Below, one piece after another: positions 11,194 through 21,448 of a DNA stretch of 35,518 nucleotides. Below the pieces are notes generated by a model. The model saw only the letters and a program-made list of their open reading frames with translations, was not told where the DNA came from and did no database searches. Source of the DNA: Pelagibacteraceae bacterium AG-422-B15 (lineage in GTDB: Bacteria; Pseudomonadota; Alphaproteobacteria; Pelagibacterales; AG-422-B15); NCBI GenBank assembly GCA_905182445.1, contig CAJJBM010000001.1:1-35518 (forward strand). Reading direction: 5' to 3'. Every line of letters begins with the position of its first letter. The first letter of the stretch is position 1. Made by a program: the position numbers and the translations under genes.

Positions 11194-12635
11194 AATAATT
11201 TAATTTTTTTAAGAAATAATATTTCAGTAAAATAACCAATTATCAATAAAAGTGCTATTAAAAAATAAACAATCTTAAGCCTATATTTTGAATAGATTGT
11301 TTCAACACTGTTTGGTATTTTTACATCGACGTAAGAATTACTTTCATTCGCGACCTGATTAAGAACTTTACCTAATGGACTCACAAGTCCTGAAAATCCC
11401 ATATTACTTGATCTTACCAGTGGCAAACCTTCTTCAATTGCCCTAAATCTTACATGAGTAAAGTGCTGCTTTGGTCCAGTATTTTTTCCAAACCAGGAAT
11501 CATTAGTTATATTGACTAATAACCTTGCACCAGTCTTTCGGTTACTCCCAACAATATGAGGAAATATTCCTTCGTAGCAAATTAAAGGCACAATTATAGA
11601 TGGAAAGTCTTTATTCTCACCTTTAGATAATGAACTAGTATCAAAATAATTAGATAAAAATGTTTTATCGATAAAATTTGAAAAGGGAATAAATTCTCCA
11701 AATGGCACAAGATGTTTTTTATCATATGTGAAACCATTATATGCAATAGAATTATAATATTTGCTTCCTTCTTTTCTAAGGTATCCTTGTAGTAGATTAT
11801 CTCCTTTTAATTTTTTTAATCCTGCCATTGTCTCTGGAATTATAGTCAAACTGGTTTCTGACTGCATTTTATTAACAATATTTCTCGTACTTTCTAACCA
11901 TTTATCTTTTTGATTAATGTTAGTTCCAATTATTCTTACATCAATGTTGGAAGAGTATGCTTCTTTATAATTTTCAATTCTTTCAAGTCCATATAAATAT
12001 ACCAAAACTAGAGTTAGTATTCCTGATATGGCTATAATTGAATCTAAAAGTTTAAATCTAAAAGAAAATATTAAACACGAACAAAGTACTGAAATTATTC
12101 CAAGGCCATACGGACCTATTAATGATAAAGATTGAATAAAGTGAGGAGACCAAGACCAACTATAACAAATTAAATTCCATGGTAATCCAGTAAACATATG
12201 ACTTCTTAAAATTTCAAATATTACCCAAGAAGCAGTAAAGTAAAATATTTTTGCATTACTTTTACTCCAAAAGTAGCAATTAAGAATTTGCATAATTCCA
12301 TAAAATACACCTAAAGTTAATGGCAGTAGAATAATTGAAAAAGGTAAAAAATATTTTATATTTCCGCCATAAACAAATAAAGCATTAGATATCCAGTATG
12401 TACTTGAAATAAAAAAACCAAAACCAAAAGCCATACCAATTAGAAAAAAACCCTTATACGAATTACTATATTTTAAATAAAACTGATTGTTTAATTTAAA
12501 AAGTAAGCCTATGACCAATAAAGATAAAAAAGGTACATTAAAAGGATCAAACCCTAGAGATAAAAAAGTACCTAAAAAAAAAGATATGGCAAAAAAATAT
12601 TTTTGGGATTGAGGCTGTAATAATTTTAACAGCAT
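11190..12635 (-). CDS. lnt: Apolipoprotein N-acyltransferase
   Basis: ORF 481 aa. Multiple N-terminal TM segments, nitrilase-like domain with [35 protein letters not shown]. Confidence 0.94.
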   Translation of the reverse strand: MLLKLLQPQSQKYFFAISFFLGTFLSLGFDPFNVPFLSLLVIGLLFKLNNQFYLKYSNSYKGFFLIGMAFGFGFFISSTYWISNALFVYGGNIKYFLPFSIILLPLTLGVFYGIMQILNCYFWSKSNAKIFYFTASWVIFEILRSHMFTGLPWNLICYSWSWSPHFIQSLSLIGPYGLGIISVLCSCLIFSFRFKLLDSIIAISGILTLVLVYLYGLERIENYKEAYSSNIDVRIIGTNINQKDKWLESTRNIVNKMQSETSLTIIPETMAGLKKLKGDNLLQGYLRKEGSKYYNSIAYNGFTYDKKHLVPFGEFIPFSNFIDKTFLSNYFDTSSLSKGENKDFPSIIVPLICYEGIFPHIVGSNRKTGARLLVNITNDSWFGKNTGPKQHFTHVRFRAIEEGLPLVRSSNMGFSGLVSPLGKVLNQVANESNSYVDVKIPNSVETIYSKYRLKIVYFLIALLLIIGYFTEILFLKKIKLL

Positions 12636-13463
12636 TTATTTTGGTAATAATATTTTTATAGTTTTAATTCGTCTTGGGTCAGCATCAAGTATAGTAAATA
12701 CTATTCCTGAATCATGTTTAATAATTTCTCCACGTTGAGGTACTCTTCCTGCAATAGAAGCAACTAAACCACCGATTGTATCAGTATCATCATCATCTTT
12801 TAATAGTTTAACTTGAGATATTTTTTCTAGTTCTTCAATTGGAAGGCGAGCATTTGATTCAAATATATTAGGTCCAAGCTTAATAAGCATTGAAATATCC
12901 TTAGCATCATGTTCGTCTTCTATTTCTCCAGTTATTTCCTCAATTACATCTTCAATAGTAATGAGTCCATCTACGCCACCATACTCATCTATTACTACGC
13001 CCATATGAAGTCTAGTTAATTGCATCTTTATTAATAAGTCTAAAGCTGGCATTGATGGTGGAATATGTAAAATATCTTTTTTAATATTATCAATAAAATC
13101 ATTTTTAATATCGTTTTCAATTTGGTATTTTACTAGATCTTTAATGTGTAACATTCCTGTTATATTATCTAATTGCTCGTGATAAATTGGTATTCTGGAG
13201 TGAGCACCATCAACAAAGATTTTTATAGCTTCTTCAAAAGAAATACTTTCTTCGAGAGCAATGATTTCGGCTCTTGGGATCATAATATCTCTTGCTAGAA
13301 TTTTATCTATTTTAAGAATATTCATAAGCATAATTCTTTCTTGCTTAGAAATACCATCAGTATTATTGGATCTATTATCTAGAACTGTTTCTAAATCTTC
13401 TTTAATATTAGTTTTATCTATTGTATTTTTAAAGAGAAGGTTATTAAGAAAGTTTTTTAACAT
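12636..13463 (-). CDS. CorC/HlyC-type CBS-domain protein (hemolysin family)
   Basis: ORF 275 aa. ARDIMIPRAEI, CBS pair, GGVDGLITIEDVIEEITGEIEDEHD, C-terminal CorC_HlyC domain. Confidence 0.92.
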   Translation of the reverse strand: MLKNFLNNLLFKNTIDKTNIKEDLETVLDNRSNNTDGISKQERIMLMNILKIDKILARDIMIPRAEIIALEESISFEEAIKIFVDGAHSRIPIYHEQLDNITGMLHIKDLVKYQIENDIKNDFIDNIKKDILHIPPSMPALDLLIKMQLTRLHMGVVIDEYGGVDGLITIEDVIEEITGEIEDEHDAKDISMLIKLGPNIFESNARLPIEELEKISQVKLLKDDDDTDTIGGLVASIAGRVPQRGEIIKHDSGIVFTILDADPRRIKTIKILLPK

Positions 13464-13912
13464 TTGATTTTTTTTATAATTTTTTCTTCAAGTTGATTCA
13501 TAACTACATAATCGTTATCAGAAATATGATTATACCCTAAGAGATGTAATATTCCATGTATAGATATTTTTGCAAGATACTCATTTACTTCAATTTTTTG
13601 TTCATTAGATTCACTCAATATTTTATCAATTGATATAACAACATCACCTAGTATATTTTCATGCTGAAGTGAATTACTATCAATCATTGGAAAAGATAAT
13701 ACATTAGTAGCGCTATCTTCAGATCTATAGTTTACATTTAATTCTTTGATATAATCATTATTTACCATCAAAAAACTGATTTCATAACTCTTGTCTTTAA
13801 ACTGAATTAATTCATTAAATATATGTTTAGCAGCATTACTGATAGTTTGCTTAAAATCTGGTAATGATTTATTCCATTGTTTATCCAAGACTGAAAAATC
13901 TAAATTCACCAT
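13457..13912 (-). CDS. ybeY: Endoribonuclease YbeY
   Basis: ORF 151 aa. NVNYRSEDSATNVLSFP, HGILHLLGYNH metal-binding motif. Confidence 0.95.
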   Translation of the reverse strand: MVNLDFSVLDKQWNKSLPDFKQTISNAAKHIFNELIQFKDKSYEISFLMVNNDYIKELNVNYRSEDSATNVLSFPMIDSNSLQHENILGDVVISIDKILSESNEQKIEVNEYLAKISIHGILHLLGYNHISDNDYVVMNQLEEKIIKKIKC

Positions 13913-13913
13913 G

Positions 13914-14927
13914 TTAAGATTTTATTAAATTAGATTTAAATTTATTGTGATTATCATAAGCATCAATTATTTTCGATACAATTTCATCTCTAACAATATC
14001 TTTTTTAGAAAAATTAGTAATACCAACTTCTGATAGTTGTTCTAAAGCTTGCATTGAATCAACCAAACCAGATCCAATATGTTTTGGTAAATCTACTTGT
14101 GAAGGGTCACCATTAACTACCATTCTTGAATTTTTTCCACATCTAGTTAAAAACATTTTTATTTGTGTACTAGTTGCATTTTGTGCTTCATCTAAAATTA
14201 CAAACGCATTATTCAAAGTTCTTCCTCTCATAAATGCCAAAGGTGCTATTTCAATCATTGAAGATTCTATTTTTCTTAGTGCCTCATCCATTGGTAGCAT
14301 TTCATAAATAGCATCATAAAAAGGCCTAAGGTAAGGATCTACTTTTTCTTTAATATCTCCTGGTAAAAATCCAAGTTTTTCACCTGCTTCTACAGCTGGT
14401 CTTGATAAAATTATTCTATCATACCTTCCCTCAAGTAATTGTGCTACTGCTGCTGCAACAGCTAAATAAGTTTTACCTGTTCCAGCCGGTCCAATACCAA
14501 AAATTATCTGCTTAGAATGTAGTACTTCTAGATATTCATTTTGTTTAGGTGTTTTTCCTGTGATAGATAATTTACTTGTTTTAGCAACAGTAAAATTTTG
14601 AATATTTACATTCACTGAGTTATTATTTATTTCCATATTTAATATTTCTTGAAAGCCATCTTGTTTTTTTTGATCTGTCTTTTTTAATTCTTTAGATAAT
14701 CGAATTATAGTATTTTTTACTAAAAATCTGTCTTTTTTATTTCCACTGATAATAACAATATTTCCTTTTTGAAAAATTTGCACATTAAGTTTTTTTTCAC
14801 AATAATCGAGGTTTTCGTTGTTAATGCCAAGTATTTCTACAATTAGAGAGTTTTCTAAATTAACAATTGTTGAATTGCTGTCACTTATAAGGGGGTGATC
14901 TGATTTTTGTACTAGAATTTTGTTCAA
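13914..14927 (-). CDS. phoH: PhoH-like ATPase
   Basis: ORF 337 aa. GPAGTGKTYLAVA Walker A, RPAVEAGEKLGFLPGD, FVILDEAQNAT. Confidence 0.95.
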   Translation of the reverse strand: MNKILVQKSDHPLISDSNSTIVNLENSLIVEILGINNENLDYCEKKLNVQIFQKGNIVIISGNKKDRFLVKNTIIRLSKELKKTDQKKQDGFQEILNMEINNNSVNVNIQNFTVAKTSKLSITGKTPKQNEYLEVLHSKQIIFGIGPAGTGKTYLAVAAAVAQLLEGRYDRIILSRPAVEAGEKLGFLPGDIKEKVDPYLRPFYDAIYEMLPMDEALRKIESSMIEIAPLAFMRGRTLNNAFVILDEAQNATSTQIKMFLTRCGKNSRMVVNGDPSQVDLPKHIGSGLVDSMQALEQLSEVGITNFSKKDIVRDEIVSKIIDAYDNHNKFKSNLIKS

Positions 14928-14941
14928 TTCTTACTCATCAT

Positions 14942-16264
14942 TTAATGAGCTATAGTACCATATAAACTCTTATGATTGCAAGTTTCAATTCCAATTGGGA
15001 CTATGTCACCAACGGTTAGGTTTTTGGCTTTAACGTAAACTGGTTGTAAAAATGTGCTTCTACCGAAATAATATTCTGGATTGCTTTGGCTTTGATTTTC
15101 AATAAGAACGTTTGTTAAATTTGTATTACAGAATGATGTATTAAATTCTAACTGAATCTTTTGTAATTTTTGTTGTAGAATTTCTAGCCTTTCTTTTTTT
15201 TCTTCTAAGAGGGTATTATCTTCTAAGTTTGCAGCTTTTGTTCCAGGTCTTTCACTGTAAATAAAAGAATATGATTGCTTAAATTGAGCATAATCAATCA
15301 ATGCTAATGTCTCTTGAAAATCTTTTTTAGTTTCTCCAGGAAATCCAATAATAAAATCTGAAGATATTTCAATATTTGGACAATAAGTTTTTAAGCCATC
15401 TATAATTTTTTTATATTCGTCAATGCTATATTTTCTATTCATATTTTTAAGTATTTCGTCTGATCCAGATTGAACAGGTAAATGTAAAAACGGCATAAGT
15501 TTCTCATTTGAACCATGCAGCCTCATCAACTCTTGGTCCATATTGTTTGGATGTGAAGTCGTATACCTTATTCTCTTAACGTTATCTAACTTACTTATCT
15601 CATCTATAAGTTTTGAAATACTATAAGTCATATCTTGTTCATCAGAATAACTGTAAGCATTTACATTTTGCCCAAGTAAAATAATTTCTTTAGTTCCCCG
15701 ATCTATTAAAGATTTTGTTTCTTCGACAATATTAATAACTGACCTCGAGTACTCTGGTCCTCTAGTAAAAGGTACTACACAAAAAGCACAGAATTTATCG
15801 CAGCCCTCTTGTATAGTTATATAAGATGATACTCCTTTAGGGCTTTTTTCTTCATGAATAAAATCAAATTTTTCATTAATAATAAAATCAGTATTAATTT
15901 GTTTCTTTTGATATTCATTGTGAGCATCAATCATTTTAGGCAACAAATGATAGCTTTGTGGACCTAGAACAATATCAACATCTTTATTTTTTTTAAAAAT
16001 TTCATCATTTTCAGCTTGAGCAACACATCCTACTAGAGCAATGGTTTTATTGTTATTTTTTTTTGTAACTCTTCCAATATCTGAGTAGACTTTTTGAGCA
16101 GCCTTTTCTCTAATATTACATGTATTAAAGACAATTAAATCAGCTTTATTAATATCATCACTATTTGAATAACCATCTTTTAGTAATAAAGAGGTTATTT
16201 TCTCACTATCATATTCGTTCATTTGGCAGCCATAAGACTTTATAAAAAATGATTTATTTGTCAT
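14942..16264 (-). CDS. miaB: tRNA-2-methylthio-N6-dimethylallyladenosine synthase
   Basis: ORF 440 aa. SYGCQMNEYDSE, radical-SAM GCDKFCAFCVVPFTRGPEYSR, C-terminal TRAM region. Confidence 0.96.
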   Translation of the reverse strand: MTNKSFFIKSYGCQMNEYDSEKITSLLLKDGYSNSDDINKADLIVFNTCNIREKAAQKVYSDIGRVTKKNNNKTIALVGCVAQAENDEIFKKNKDVDIVLGPQSYHLLPKMIDAHNEYQKKQINTDFIINEKFDFIHEEKSPKGVSSYITIQEGCDKFCAFCVVPFTRGPEYSRSVINIVEETKSLIDRGTKEIILLGQNVNAYSYSDEQDMTYSISKLIDEISKLDNVKRIRYTTSHPNNMDQELMRLHGSNEKLMPFLHLPVQSGSDEILKNMNRKYSIDEYKKIIDGLKTYCPNIEISSDFIIGFPGETKKDFQETLALIDYAQFKQSYSFIYSERPGTKAANLEDNTLLEEKKERLEILQQKLQKIQLEFNTSFCNTNLTNVLIENQSQSNPEYYFGRSTFLQPVYVKAKNLTVGDIVPIGIETCNHKSLYGTIAH

Positions 16265-17082
16265 AGTGGGCTTGAATGAAGTGTATCTGTTAAATTTGCA
16301 AGAATTGTGTTTTCACAATACTCACTTAATTTTTTTCTGTCACCAAAATCTTCTATAGTTACAGAATCATGAATTTTAATACTTATACTTACATTTGCTG
16401 ACATTAAATAGTTTTTCATTATCTCAATTATCGAGCTGTTGTCTCCAATCCAGGCAATTTCTCGACGGGTGGCCGTGCCCATAGGTAGTCCACTTTTCTT
16501 TAAATAACTTAGAGTGATTGGCTGAACTCTTATATATTTTTCTTCACCTGATTTAGGGCAAGTATATTTTGAATTAGCTGATTCAAAAAAAGATGATTTG
16601 AAAGATCTAATACTACTTCCATCTGATGTAGTGCCTTCAGGAAAAAGAATTAAATTTTGACCTTTTAAAAGTTTTTTTTGTATGTCATTAGAATATCCTA
16701 ATGCCTTTGTGGCCTTAGTATTATCAATAAAAAATGTGTTATTTAAAATTGCTAAAAAACCAAATATACCCATGGCCTTAACTTCTTTTTTGGCAATAAA
16801 GGTTGATTTAATTAAAGAGCCTATTGTTATTATATCAAAGAAGGAAACATGATTTGAAATATACAAATTCCCCACATCATTAGTGTTCCTTAAATGATTT
16901 CTGCTTTCTTGATCTAATTCGATATTTACCCCAATAAAATAATTTAATAATTTAAAAAAATAAAATGGGGCGGTGTACTTAAATCTTAAGTTAAAAATAT
17001 TTAAAATAATTTGAATAGGTAATATCAATAATATTAAAATAATAATAATTGATAATGATAATATAAGGCTAATAAATTTCAT
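16261..17082 (-). CDS. plsC: 1-acyl-sn-glycerol-3-phosphate acyltransferase (PlsC family)
   Basis: ORF 273 aa. N-terminal TM, NHVSFFDI (NHxxxxD-like), FPEGTTSDGS. Confidence 0.88.
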   Translation of the reverse strand: MKFISLILSLSIIIILILLILPIQIILNIFNLRFKYTAPFYFFKLLNYFIGVNIELDQESRNHLRNTNDVGNLYISNHVSFFDIITIGSLIKSTFIAKKEVKAMGIFGFLAILNNTFFIDNTKATKALGYSNDIQKKLLKGQNLILFPEGTTSDGSSIRSFKSSFFESANSKYTCPKSGEEKYIRVQPITLSYLKKSGLPMGTATRREIAWIGDNSSIIEIMKNYLMSANVSISIKIHDSVTIEDFGDRKKLSEYCENTILANLTDTLHSSPL

Positions 17083-17104
17083 TAAAACTGATAATCAATA
17101 ATTT

Positions 17105-17530
17105 TTATTTATTAATTTTTTTTCCATATAATTCTAATCTATGGTCTACTAATTCAAAACCAAGCTCATCTGCTATTTTTTTCTGAATAGCTTCAATCTC
17201 ATTATTTGAAAATTCGTACACATCTCCACTATCAATATCAATTAAATGATCATGATTAGATTCTTGAATTGGCTCATAACGAGAACGGCCGTCTTTAAAA
17301 TCATGCTTTTCAATAACACCATACTCTTCAAAGAGCTTTACTGTTCTGTAGACAGTAGCAATACTAATATTATTATCTTTTTCAGATGCTTTCATATAAA
17401 TCAAATTAACGTCTGGATGACCAGCAGGATGACCACCTAGTTCAGTTATAATGTCAGCAATAGTACTTCTCTGATCTGTCATTCGTAGGCCTTTATCTTG
17501 GCATATTTTTTTTAAATTAATCATTATCAA
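17105..17530 (-). CDS. fur: Fur-family transcriptional regulator
   Basis: ORF 141 aa. RMTDQRSTIADII, ISIATVYRTVKLFEEYGVI, NHDHLIDIDSGDVYEF, LVDHRLELYG (alphaproteobacterial Fur/Mur form). Confidence 0.93.
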   Translation of the reverse strand: MIMINLKKICQDKGLRMTDQRSTIADIITELGGHPAGHPDVNLIYMKASEKDNNISIATVYRTVKLFEEYGVIEKHDFKDGRSRYEPIQESNHDHLIDIDSGDVYEFSNNEIEAIQKKIADELGFELVDHRLELYGKKINK

Positions 17531-18153
17531 AATGTTCTAACATAGATTGGATCTGGATTATATTTGTTTTCCACTAAATCAATCAAATTGTTATAACAGC
17601 TAATAAATATATCATTATATACAAATATATTGGTTTCTTGACTGAGTTTGCTAGTTGTTCTCAAGGGTTTTATAATTTTTCTATCACTTGAAATAACATC
17701 AAAACCATTGATGTCTATCGGTAAATCAATTTCAAAATTAATTATACTAATTTCAGATTTTTTTCCTAATTTAAAAATTTCTTGCATAAAAAACTTTTGA
17801 TTATTCAAATGTATAAAAAATTTTTGGTTTTTATTTGATTTATTTTTTGCATGATGCAAGTTTAAAAGGTCGAATAATGATATTCCACAAACGGGAATTT
17901 TAAGAGAAAGTCCTAAAACCTTTGCGGCAGTTACAGCTGTTCTTATCCCCGTAAAGCTTCCGGGTCCATTCATCACAATTATTTTCGTTAAGTTGTTGTA
18001 ATTTATGTTTGCACTATTGAGTAGATTTTCTATCTCCACAACCAAAGCCTCGGATACTTTTTTTAATCTTGGCTTATAAGATGTTACAAGTATTTTTTGC
18101 TTGTTGCCAAGAACAAGGTGTAGTCCTTTTGAACAATCTATCAATAATATCAT
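17527..18153 (-). CDS. tsaB: tRNA threonylcarbamoyladenosine biosynthesis protein TsaB
   Basis: ORF 208 aa. MILLIDCS, MNGPGSFTGIRTAVTAAKVL. Confidence 0.9.
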   Translation of the reverse strand: MILLIDCSKGLHLVLGNKQKILVTSYKPRLKKVSEALVVEIENLLNSANINYNNLTKIIVMNGPGSFTGIRTAVTAAKVLGLSLKIPVCGISLFDLLNLHHAKNKSNKNQKFFIHLNNQKFFMQEIFKLGKKSEISIINFEIDLPIDINGFDVISSDRKIIKPLRTTSKLSQETNIFVYNDIFISCYNNLIDLVENKYNPDPIYVRTF

Positions 18154-18220
18154 ATAATTGATTATCTTTACATTTAGGTTTATGTTTATGACTTAAGTTT
18201 AATAAGATTTTTATAAAAGT

Positions 18221-19258
18221 ATGCAATTATTTAAATTAAAAAACCTAATATTGTATGTTGCTATCTTTCATTTTATTTTTTTGAACAACTTATTGGCAGA
18301 AACTGAAGATAAAAATGGTGCCAATATATTTATGTACCATAGATTTGATGAATCAAAATACCCGTCTACAAATATCAGTATAGAGCAACTAGAAAAACAT
18401 TTAATCTATTTGATTAATAATGATTTTAATATTGAAACTATTGATGATATTTTAGAAAAAAAAAGTAGAGAAAAATTATTTTTACCAAAAACAATCGGCT
18501 TTACAGTTGACGATGCGTTTTTATCTTTTTTTAAAAATGGTTGGCCCATTTTCAAAAAATATAAAATTCCAATAACATTATTTGTTTCCACAGATGTCAT
18601 TGACGAATCTCACTGGAATTACATGAGTTGGGATAATTTAAGGGAGTTTATAGATGAAGGTGGATCTGTTGCGCTTCACAGTGCATCACATATGCATATG
18701 CCTTCACATGATGTTTCTTATATCAGAAATGATCTAATTTCATCAATTAATGCTATCAAGAGAGAACTTAATATTTCTCCAAAAGTTTTTGCATATCCAT
18801 ATGGCGAGGCTAGTAATGAAATCATTGGTTTACTAAAAGAGCTCAATATCGAATATGCTTTTGGTCAACATTCCGGTGTAATACACAAGGATACAAATCA
18901 ATATTACTTACCAAGATTTGCATTGAATGAGAATTATGGAAAAATAGATAGATTTATTTTTTCTGCAAATACTAAGCCTTTAACTATAAAAAACTTTTTA
19001 CCAAATAAGATATTATTAACAGAGGATAGGAAGCCTAAAATTCAATTTGATCTAATATCTAAAATTGATAAAAGCCAATTAAATTGTTTTTCTAATAGTG
19101 GCGGCAAATGGAATAAAGTTAATTTAGAGGTGGATCAAGATAATACGGTTACTTTAAATCTAAATGAACCTTTTTTAATTGGCAGAGGTAGAATAAATTG
19201 CACGGCTAAAAAAGGTGAAGATTGGCTTTGGTTTGGACACCAGTTTACTATTAATTAG
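18221..19258 (+). CDS. Secreted polysaccharide deacetylase (NodB-homology, CE4-like) with an extra C-terminal domain
   Basis: ORF 345 aa. Signal peptide, MYHRFDE, IGFTVDDAFLSFFKNGWPIFKKYKIPITLFVSTD, VALHSASHMHMP, KVFAYPYGEAS. Confidence 0.88.
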   Translation: MQLFKLKNLILYVAIFHFIFLNNLLAETEDKNGANIFMYHRFDESKYPSTNISIEQLEKHLIYLINNDFNIETIDDILEKKSREKLFLPKTIGFTVDDAFLSFFKNGWPIFKKYKIPITLFVSTDVIDESHWNYMSWDNLREFIDEGGSVALHSASHMHMPSHDVSYIRNDLISSINAIKRELNISPKVFAYPYGEASNEIIGLLKELNIEYAFGQHSGVIHKDTNQYYLPRFALNENYGKIDRFIFSANTKPLTIKNFLPNKILLTEDRKPKIQFDLISKIDKSQLNCFSNSGGKWNKVNLEVDQDNTVTLNLNEPFLIGRGRINCTAKKGEDWLWFGHQFTIN

Positions 19259-20306
19259 AGATTAAATTCGCAACTTTATATGGAAGTCTATAGATTTTAG
19301 CTTCATCAAATTCTTGTAAATTGTTTTTCACAATAATTCTTTCTAAAATGTTTGAATACTCAGAATTTTCAGCATAACTTGACAGGTATTTTAAAAGTTT
19401 AATTGAATTGATTACATTACTATTCTCTTTATAATTGCCTCTTACTACTCTGAATTCAGAATAGTTATTATTGGTATTCAAGTTTTTCATGTATGCGGCT
19501 ACTGATCGTCCCAGGCTTTCAAAAGATTTTATTTCGTATGTCTCTTTTGAATCTCTATCTTCTGGCACTATTCCACTTCCTTTAAACCAGCTCCATTGAC
19601 CAAATAAAGCATTGCCTTCGATCACAAACCGTGACGTTCCCCACCCACTTTCAATTGCTGCTTGCGCTAAAGCAATTGATACTGGAATTGTATCCACCTT
19701 AATTAATAAATCATTAATGTTATGACTTGAGACCTTATATTTTTTAAACTGTTTTTTTAGCCATAATGCGTTGTCTTTAGATATATATTTAGAAGTGCTG
19801 TTGTGAATTTTTTTAATTCGATTATTAGTCAACAAAATTTTGTTATTTTCTTTAATAATCAATGGAAGTAGAGATTTTATAAATAAAGATTTCTTGTCAT
19901 TCGTAGATTTTATTGAAGTAAAATCCTTTGGAAATTTATTAATTGATATATCTGGAACTAATTTATTCTTTCTGACAGACTCAATAGTGTACGCATATTT
20001 TGTAAACATTATTTTTAGGTCCACAGTAGTAAATTTTTTATTTATTTCTTCGGTTTGGTTTTCTATTTCATCTGTTAAATTATAGTTAGCGACTCTTGAG
20101 CTATCATAATAAAAATTTTCTTTATTAATTGAATTTATTTTCTCTGAGCTATCATGTAAGATTGTGTAATCAAATTTATATAGATTTAAGTAGCAAGTCA
20201 TCATAATCATAATTGACATCAATACTACTGACCCACCGTAAAATATATATCCTAAATGATAGATTGAGTTATAATTATTTACTAATTTTTTTATAAAAAT
20301 AACCAT
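19251..20306 (-). CDS. Bax-like glucosaminidase-family protein (predicted peptidoglycan hydrolase), membrane-anchored
   Basis: ORF 351 aa. N-terminal TM segment, then VSIALAQAAIESGWGTSRFVIEGNALFGQWSW, typical of the Bax/FlgJ-like glucosaminidase fold. Confidence 0.85.
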   Translation of the reverse strand: MVIFIKKLVNNYNSIYHLGYIFYGGSVVLMSIMIMMTCYLNLYKFDYTILHDSSEKINSINKENFYYDSSRVANYNLTDEIENQTEEINKKFTTVDLKIMFTKYAYTIESVRKNKLVPDISINKFPKDFTSIKSTNDKKSLFIKSLLPLIIKENNKILLTNNRIKKIHNSTSKYISKDNALWLKKQFKKYKVSSHNINDLLIKVDTIPVSIALAQAAIESGWGTSRFVIEGNALFGQWSWFKGSGIVPEDRDSKETYEIKSFESLGRSVAAYMKNLNTNNNYSEFRVVRGNYKENSNVINSIKLLKYLSSYAENSEYSNILERIIVKNNLQEFDEAKIYRLPYKVANLISN

Positions 20307-20310
20307 ATCT

Positions 20311-20874
20311 TTATATATATTGTTCTACAGATTGAACTTCTCTAACATAGTGCTTAAGCAGATTTTCTATTCCTGATTTCAAAGTCATTGTTGAACTAGG
20401 GCACCCCGCACAACTTCCTTGAAGAGCTAAATATACAATGCCTTTATGAAATTTTTTAAATTCTATATCTCCACCATCTTGTGCAACTGCAGGTTTAATT
20501 TTTGAATCTAATAGTTCCTGTATCTGTGAAACCACTTCTTTATCTTCAGGATCAAATTCTGTGCTATTATTACTTATTTCATTTAAATTATTCTCTTTAA
20601 TTACTGATTTTCCTGAACTAAGAAAGTCTGCAATTTTTGTTAATATTGGAGCTTTAAGTTGATCCCATTCATATTTATTTTTATTAATACTGATAAAATT
20701 TAGTCCAAAAAATATTGATTCAATACCATCAATATTAAATAATTGTGCAGCAAGTTCAGAATTCACACAATCTTCTAATGAATTAAATTCAAAAGTTTGA
20801 TTTTTTGTAATTTCTTGTTCCAAAATAAACTTTAGTGAATTTGGATTTGGAGTGGATTCTGTTTGTATGAACAT
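20311..20874 (-). CDS. NifU/NfuA-like Fe-S cluster scaffold (Nfu N-terminal domain plus NifU domain)
   Basis: ORF 187 aa. MFIQTESTPNPNSLKFI (Nfu_N), AVAQDGGDIEF, GSCAGCPSSTMTLKSGIE (CxxC). Confidence 0.93.
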   Translation of the reverse strand: MFIQTESTPNPNSLKFILEQEITKNQTFEFNSLEDCVNSELAAQLFNIDGIESIFFGLNFISINKNKYEWDQLKAPILTKIADFLSSGKSVIKENNLNEISNNSTEFDPEDKEVVSQIQELLDSKIKPAVAQDGGDIEFKKFHKGIVYLALQGSCAGCPSSTMTLKSGIENLLKHYVREVQSVEQYI

Positions 20875-20971
20875 AATTTCAAAGGTTATTCTTGATGTAT
20901 ATTTTAGAAATGTGACAAATAGAACTAATACAGTGAAAAAAATTATAAGTTATTGATTAAGTTAAATATTT

Positions 20972-21448
20972 TTATTGCGCTCTTGAGGCCAAATCATCAA
21001 TTTCTTCGCTAGATAAGCCACCAGGAATCACAACAATAGGAATTGGTAATTTCCCAGATCTTTGTCCTGCCAGTAGAGAAACTAATGGTCCAGGGTTATC
21101 TCCATCTGAAGCAGCTAAAACTAAGAATCTTACTTTATTATCTTCATTTAAAAACTTGATTATTTCCTCACTAATTATGCCTTCTTTGATAGCTACTTCG
21201 GGGGTTTGTCCTGATATATTAAATGCCACTTCAGACCATTCTTGTAATTTTTTTTCTACCTCTATCCGTGCCTCTTGCTGAATAATATCCTCAACTGCTT
21301 TCCATTGCTGAGTATCCGCATGTTCAATTACACTTAATAGAACTAAACCTCCTTTTGTATTTGATGCACGACGTGATGCAAACTGTACAGCTACATTTAC
21401 CTCTACTGATTCATCAATAATAACTAAGAATTTTGATCTGTGGCTCAT
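20972..21448 (-). CDS. Universal stress protein (UspA family)
   Basis: ORF 158 aa. FLVIIDESVEVNVAVQFASRRA, C-terminal IPIVVIPGG; located next to trpS. Confidence 0.85.
   Translation of the reverse strand: MSHRSKFLVIIDESVEVNVAVQFASRRASNTKGGLVLLSVIEHADTQQWKAVEDIIQQEARIEVEKKLQEWSEVAFNISGQTPEVAIKEGIISEEIIKFLNEDNKVRFLVLAASDGDNPGPLVSLLAGQRSGKLPIPIVVIPGGLSSEEIDDLASRAQ

Noticed and set aside
18154-18166. Near-palindrome ATAATTGATTATC just upstream of tsaB-fur as a possible Fur/Mur box
   Set aside because: Only ~10 of 12 positions are symmetric and it is very AT-rich; expected by chance here. A Fur footprint or conservation would be needed.
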